The notes under the pieces: generated by a model
The model's input: the letters and a program-made list of their open reading frames with translations, nothing else
Told to the model about the DNA's origin: nothing
Databases searched by the model: none
Origin: CAVTWD01 sp963738325
Lineage (GTDB): Bacteria; Actinomycetota; Acidimicrobiia; Acidimicrobiales; Ilumatobacteraceae
Length of the DNA: 64,000 nt
Assembly: GCA_963738325.1 (NCBI GenBank)
Contig: CAVTWD010000001.1
Span: 806,001 to 870,000 of the forward strand
Direction: 5' to 3'
Shown here: one piece after another, positions 61,342 through 64,000 of the stretch
Numbering within the stretch: position 1 is the first letter of the stretch
How the letters are laid out: the number at the start of each line of letters is the position of its first letter
Made by a program: the position numbers and the translations under genes

Positions 61342-63564
61342 ATGGGTACGGTCGACCGCGTGCTGCCGTGGCGGCGGCACGCGCCGCCCCCCGCGGAGGA
61401 GGTCGCTCCGCTCCTCACGGTCTACCGGTCACGCCATCCCAAGGCTCCCACGGGACAGATCGTCCGGGCCTACGAGCTGGCGGCCGAAGCCCACCGCCAC
61501 CAGTTCCGCCTCTCGGGCGAGCCGTACATCAACCATCCGCTGTCGGTGGCGCGCATCGTGGCCGACATCGGCCTCGACGACATGACCATCGCCGCCGCCC
61601 TCCTCCACGACGCGGTCGAGGACACCGAGGTCACCCTCATCGACCTCCAGGCCGAGTTCGGCTCCGATCTGGCGGCCATCGTCGACGGTGTCACCAAGCT
61701 CGATCGCATCCGCTTCGACTCGAAGGAGGAACAGCAAGCAGCCACCATGCGCAAGATGCTGGTGGCGATGGCCAAGGACCTCCGGGTCCTGATCATCAAG
61801 CTGGCCGACCGGCTCCACAACATGCGGACGGTGGCCGCCATCCCCACCGAGAAACAGCGGCGCACGGCCCAGGAGACCCTCGACATCTATGCGCCGCTGG
61901 CCCACCGGCTCGGCATGCAGGAGCTGAAGCAGGAGCTCGAAGACCTCTCCTTCGCCGCCCTCCATCCGAAGCGCTACGCCGAGCTCGATCACCTGGTGAG
62001 CGGGCGCACCCCCGAGCGCGAGGTGTACGTCGCCCGCGTCATCGCCCAGGTGCGCGATCGGCTGTCCGAGCTCGGCGTCCAGGCCGAGGTCACCGGGCGC
62101 AGCAAGCACCTCTGGAGCATCTACGAGAAGATGGTCCAGAAGGGCAAGGAGTTCGACGACATCTTCGATCTCGTCGCCATCCGCGTGATCGTCGATTCGG
62201 TAAAGGACTGCTACGCCGCCCTGGGCTCCATACATGGCGCCTGGAGGCCGGTGGTGGGGCGGTTCAAGGACTACATCGCGATGCCCAAGTTCAACTTGTA
62301 CCAGTCGTTGCACACGACGGTCATCGGGCCGGAGGGCAAGCCGCTCGAAGTCCAGATCCGCACCCGTGAGATGCACCAGCGGGCCGAGTGGGGGGTGGCG
62401 GCCCACTGGAGCTACAAGGAAGGCTCGCCCGCCGACGACATCGCCTGGCTCAACCGCATGATCGACTGGCAGCGCGAGACCAGTGATCCCGCGGTGTTCA
62501 TGGAGACGCTGAAGACGGATCTCGAGCAGGACGAGGTCTTCGTCTTCACCCCGGGCGGGAAGGTCATCACGCTGCCGGTCGGCTCCATCCCGGTCGACTT
62601 CGCCTACTCGGTGCACACCGAGATCGGCCACGCGTGCATCGGGGCCCGGGTGAACGGCCGGCTCGTGCCCCTCGACCACAAGCTGCAGTCGGGCGACACG
62701 TGCGAGATCTTCACCTCCAAGGTGGAAGGCGCGGGGCCGTCACGGGACTGGCTGCAACTCGTCCAGTCGCCGCGTGCCCGCAACAAGATCCGCCAGTGGT
62801 TCTCCCGTGAGCGCCGGGACGACGCCATGGAGACCGGGCGGGAGGAGCTCGTCAAGGAGCTGCGGCGCGAGAGCCTGCCGGTGCAGAAGATCCTCGGCTC
62901 CGACCTCCTGGCCAAGGAAGCGCTCGAGATGAAGTACTTCGATCTCGACGCGCTGATCGTGGCGATCGGCGAGCACCACGTGTCGGCCAAGTCCGTGGCC
63001 CAGCGCATCGCCCGCCGGCTGCGCAGCGGCGAGGAGGAGGAGCAGCTCCCGGTCACGGTCAGCCAGGCCCGGCGGCAACGCAAGTCCAAGAGTCCCGTCG
63101 GCGTGCACGTCGAGGGCCTCGACGACGTGATGGTGCGGCTGTCGCGATGTTGCACGCCCGTCCCCGGCGACGAGATCATCGGCTTCATCACCCGCGGTCG
63201 CGGCGTCAGCGTCCACCGCGCCGACTGTGCCAACGCCGCTTCGCTGGCGGGCGCCCAGGCGGCCCGCATGATCGAGGTCGACTGGGACACCGACGCCGCC
63301 CGCGGCGTCTTCGTCGCCTCCATCGAGGTGAAGGCGCTCGACCGGTCGAAGCTGTTGCGGGACGTGTCCAACGCCATCAGCGACCACCAGGTGAACATCG
63401 TCGGCTGCCAGACCCACACGGGCAGCGACCGCATCTCGAAGATGCGCTTCGATTTCGAGCTGGCCGACCCGAGCCATCTCGACGCCGTGCTCCGGACGAT
63501 CAAGAACATCGACGCCGTCTATGACGCGTATCGGATCGTGCCGGGCGGGGCCCGCGTGGGCTGA
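61342..63564 (+). CDS. rel: Bifunctional (p)ppGpp synthetase/hydrolase Rel
   Basis: 740 residues. Hydrolase HD domain: His89-Asp90 in LLHDAVEDTEVT, with RFDSKEEQQAATMRKMLVAMAKDLRVLIIKLADRLHNMRT. Synthetase: TGRSKHLWSIYEKM, DIFDLVAIRVIV, GRFKDYIAMPKFNLYQSLHTTVIGP (RFKDY signature) and EWGVAAHWSYKEG. Then TGS (EVFVFTPGGKVITLPVGSIPVDFAYSVHTEIGH), zinc-finger-like SRCCTPVPGDEIIGFITRGRGVSVHRADC and ACT domain. It controls the stringent response. AGGAGGGCGGGG precedes ATG 61342. No transcription terminator other than the repeat at 63580. Confidence 0.97.
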   Translation: MGTVDRVLPWRRHAPPPAEEVAPLLTVYRSRHPKAPTGQIVRAYELAAEAHRHQFRLSGEPYINHPLSVARIVADIGLDDMTIAAALLHDAVEDTEVTLIDLQAEFGSDLAAIVDGVTKLDRIRFDSKEEQQAATMRKMLVAMAKDLRVLIIKLADRLHNMRTVAAIPTEKQRRTAQETLDIYAPLAHRLGMQELKQELEDLSFAALHPKRYAELDHLVSGRTPEREVYVARVIAQVRDRLSELGVQAEVTGRSKHLWSIYEKMVQKGKEFDDIFDLVAIRVIVDSVKDCYAALGSIHGAWRPVVGRFKDYIAMPKFNLYQSLHTTVIGPEGKPLEVQIRTREMHQRAEWGVAAHWSYKEGSPADDIAWLNRMIDWQRETSDPAVFMETLKTDLEQDEVFVFTPGGKVITLPVGSIPVDFAYSVHTEIGHACIGARVNGRLVPLDHKLQSGDTCEIFTSKVEGAGPSRDWLQLVQSPRARNKIRQWFSRERRDDAMETGREELVKELRRESLPVQKILGSDLLAKEALEMKYFDLDALIVAIGEHHVSAKSVAQRIARRLRSGEEEEQLPVTVSQARRQRKSKSPVGVHVEGLDDVMVRLSRCCTPVPGDEIIGFITRGRGVSVHRADCANAASLAGAQAARMIEVDWDTDAARGVFVASIEVKALDRSKLLRDVSNAISDHQVNIVGCQTHTGSDRISKMRFDFELADPSHLDAVLRTIKNIDAVYDAYRIVPGGARVG

Positions 63565-63579
63565 TCGCGCTCCACCATT

Positions 63580-63634
63580 CCTCGTTCATGCGGGTCGATC
63601 CGCGCGAATAGGCGCGAAGTGACCCGCACGAACG
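63580..63634 (-). repeat. Dispersed 55-bp palindromic repeat, copy B
   Basis: Matches 42531-42585 (50 of 55 identical) in the opposite orientation. The outer arms can pair over 14 bp with one G-T, and the inner part reads CTTCGCGC...GCGCG. It lies 16 bp after the rel stop and may act as its terminator. Confidence 0.85.
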
Positions 63635-63763
63635 GGGAAGGAAGGTCGGAAGGCGGGGCGGCATCCACGCCAGAACTGACCAATGGCCATTGCCGATTCG
63701 GGAGCGCGGGCGCATAGTGCGGATGGCTGCGGACGGCGGTCTGGGCGGGAAAGGATGGGCGGG

Positions 63764-64000
63764 ATGCGGGCGATTCGATTCCTCTTCGCGGCCGGGGTGA
63801 TCGGCATGGCCGGGTTCCTCGCTGCGCCGGCAGCAGGAGCCACGACCAAGCCGCCGAACGACCTCCCGGCCGGAGCCAAGGTCATTGGCTCCTTGCCATT
63901 CCACGACACCGAGAACACCTCGAACGCCACCACCGACCGCCTCGAGGTGAATCTCAACCAGCAGTGCGGCGCGCCGGTGGTGCACAAGGGCGTTTGGTAC
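63764..64000 (+). CDS. Secreted protein, N-terminal part (cut by window edge)
   Basis: 79 residues visible, frame open to the last base. A signal peptide MRAIRFLFAAGVIGMAGFLAAPAAGA ends near ATT. The mature part reads LPFHDTENTSNATTDRLEVNLNQQCGAPVVHKGVWY, which resembles the start of a pre-peptidase-type or beta-sandwich exported domain. An in-frame ATG at 63755 adds three codons. Function cannot be told from this fragment. Confidence 0.75.
   Translation, partial: MRAIRFLFAAGVIGMAGFLAAPAAGATTKPPNDLPAGAKVIGSLPFHDTENTSNATTDRLEVNLNQQCGAPVVHKGVWY

Noticed and set aside
1..64000. CRISPR array, prophage or integrative element
   Set aside because: No regularly spaced repeats, integrase, phage structural genes or tRNA-attachment site were found.

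Overview
The window is 64 kb of very GC-rich bacterial chromosome packed with protein genes. It most likely comes from an actinomycete outside the classical genera, and class Acidimicrobiia is my best guess. The basis is a mycothiol gene (mshC), phosphatidylinositol mannoside genes (pgsA, patA-like, pimA), coenzyme F420 enzymes, an InhA-type enoyl reductase, menaquinone synthesis, GTG and leaderless starts, and Thr-rich exported proteins. The actinobacterial assignment is well supported; the class is inference. I found no rRNA, tRNA or CRISPR array.

Layout. 1-6.2 kb: the 3' end of dnaE, an unknown conserved protein, a nitroreductase, a thioredoxin-domain DUF255 protein, a PAP2-type membrane phosphatase and an SDR. 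6.2-15.6 kb: an almost complete menaquinone locus on both strands (menE, menB, menA, menH, menD, menF, menG/ubiE) with an MFS transporter and a DsbA/FrnE-like gene inside it. 15.6-17.4 kb: an unknown gene and a truncated repetitive-family ORF. 17.5-22.6 kb: a cytoplasmic-looking subtilase divergent from an ECF sigma factor, a 159-residue unknown protein and a TPR-CHAT protease. This is the most interesting module of the window. 22.7-30.6 kb: lipid and cofactor genes (MaoC, nucleotidyltransferase, fadD, fabI, F420:NADPH oxidoreductase, mshC, plsC) and a DUF559 protein.

30.7-63.6 kb follows a gene order known from Mycobacterium tuberculosis Rv2614c-Rv2583c: thrS, HIT, pgsA, acyltransferase, pimA, pdxS, pdxT, yebC, ruvC-ruvA-ruvB, yajC-secD-secF, apt, rel. 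It is interrupted by an EF-G2 block (33.8-36.3 kb), an accessory block (38.0-43.5 kb: SDR, AttH/CrtC-like protein, NTF2-like protein, unknown protein, APH-like kinase, luciferase-like oxidoreductase), lemA-htpX-DUF3048-methyltransferase, an LPATG surface protein, bcp, and queA-tgt. The window ends inside a secreted-protein gene.

The sequence has about 20 single-base frameshifts in otherwise well-conserved genes, densest between 7.5 and 17.4 kb. In each case the conserved protein continues in a neighbouring frame, so I annotate these as single genes and regard most shifts as probable sequence errors. Recurrent signals outside genes are leaderless-promoter motifs (TANNNT 6-8 nt before the start codon), a family of GAAGGGG/CCCCTTC terminator hairpins, and a 55-bp palindromic repeat present at two distant places.
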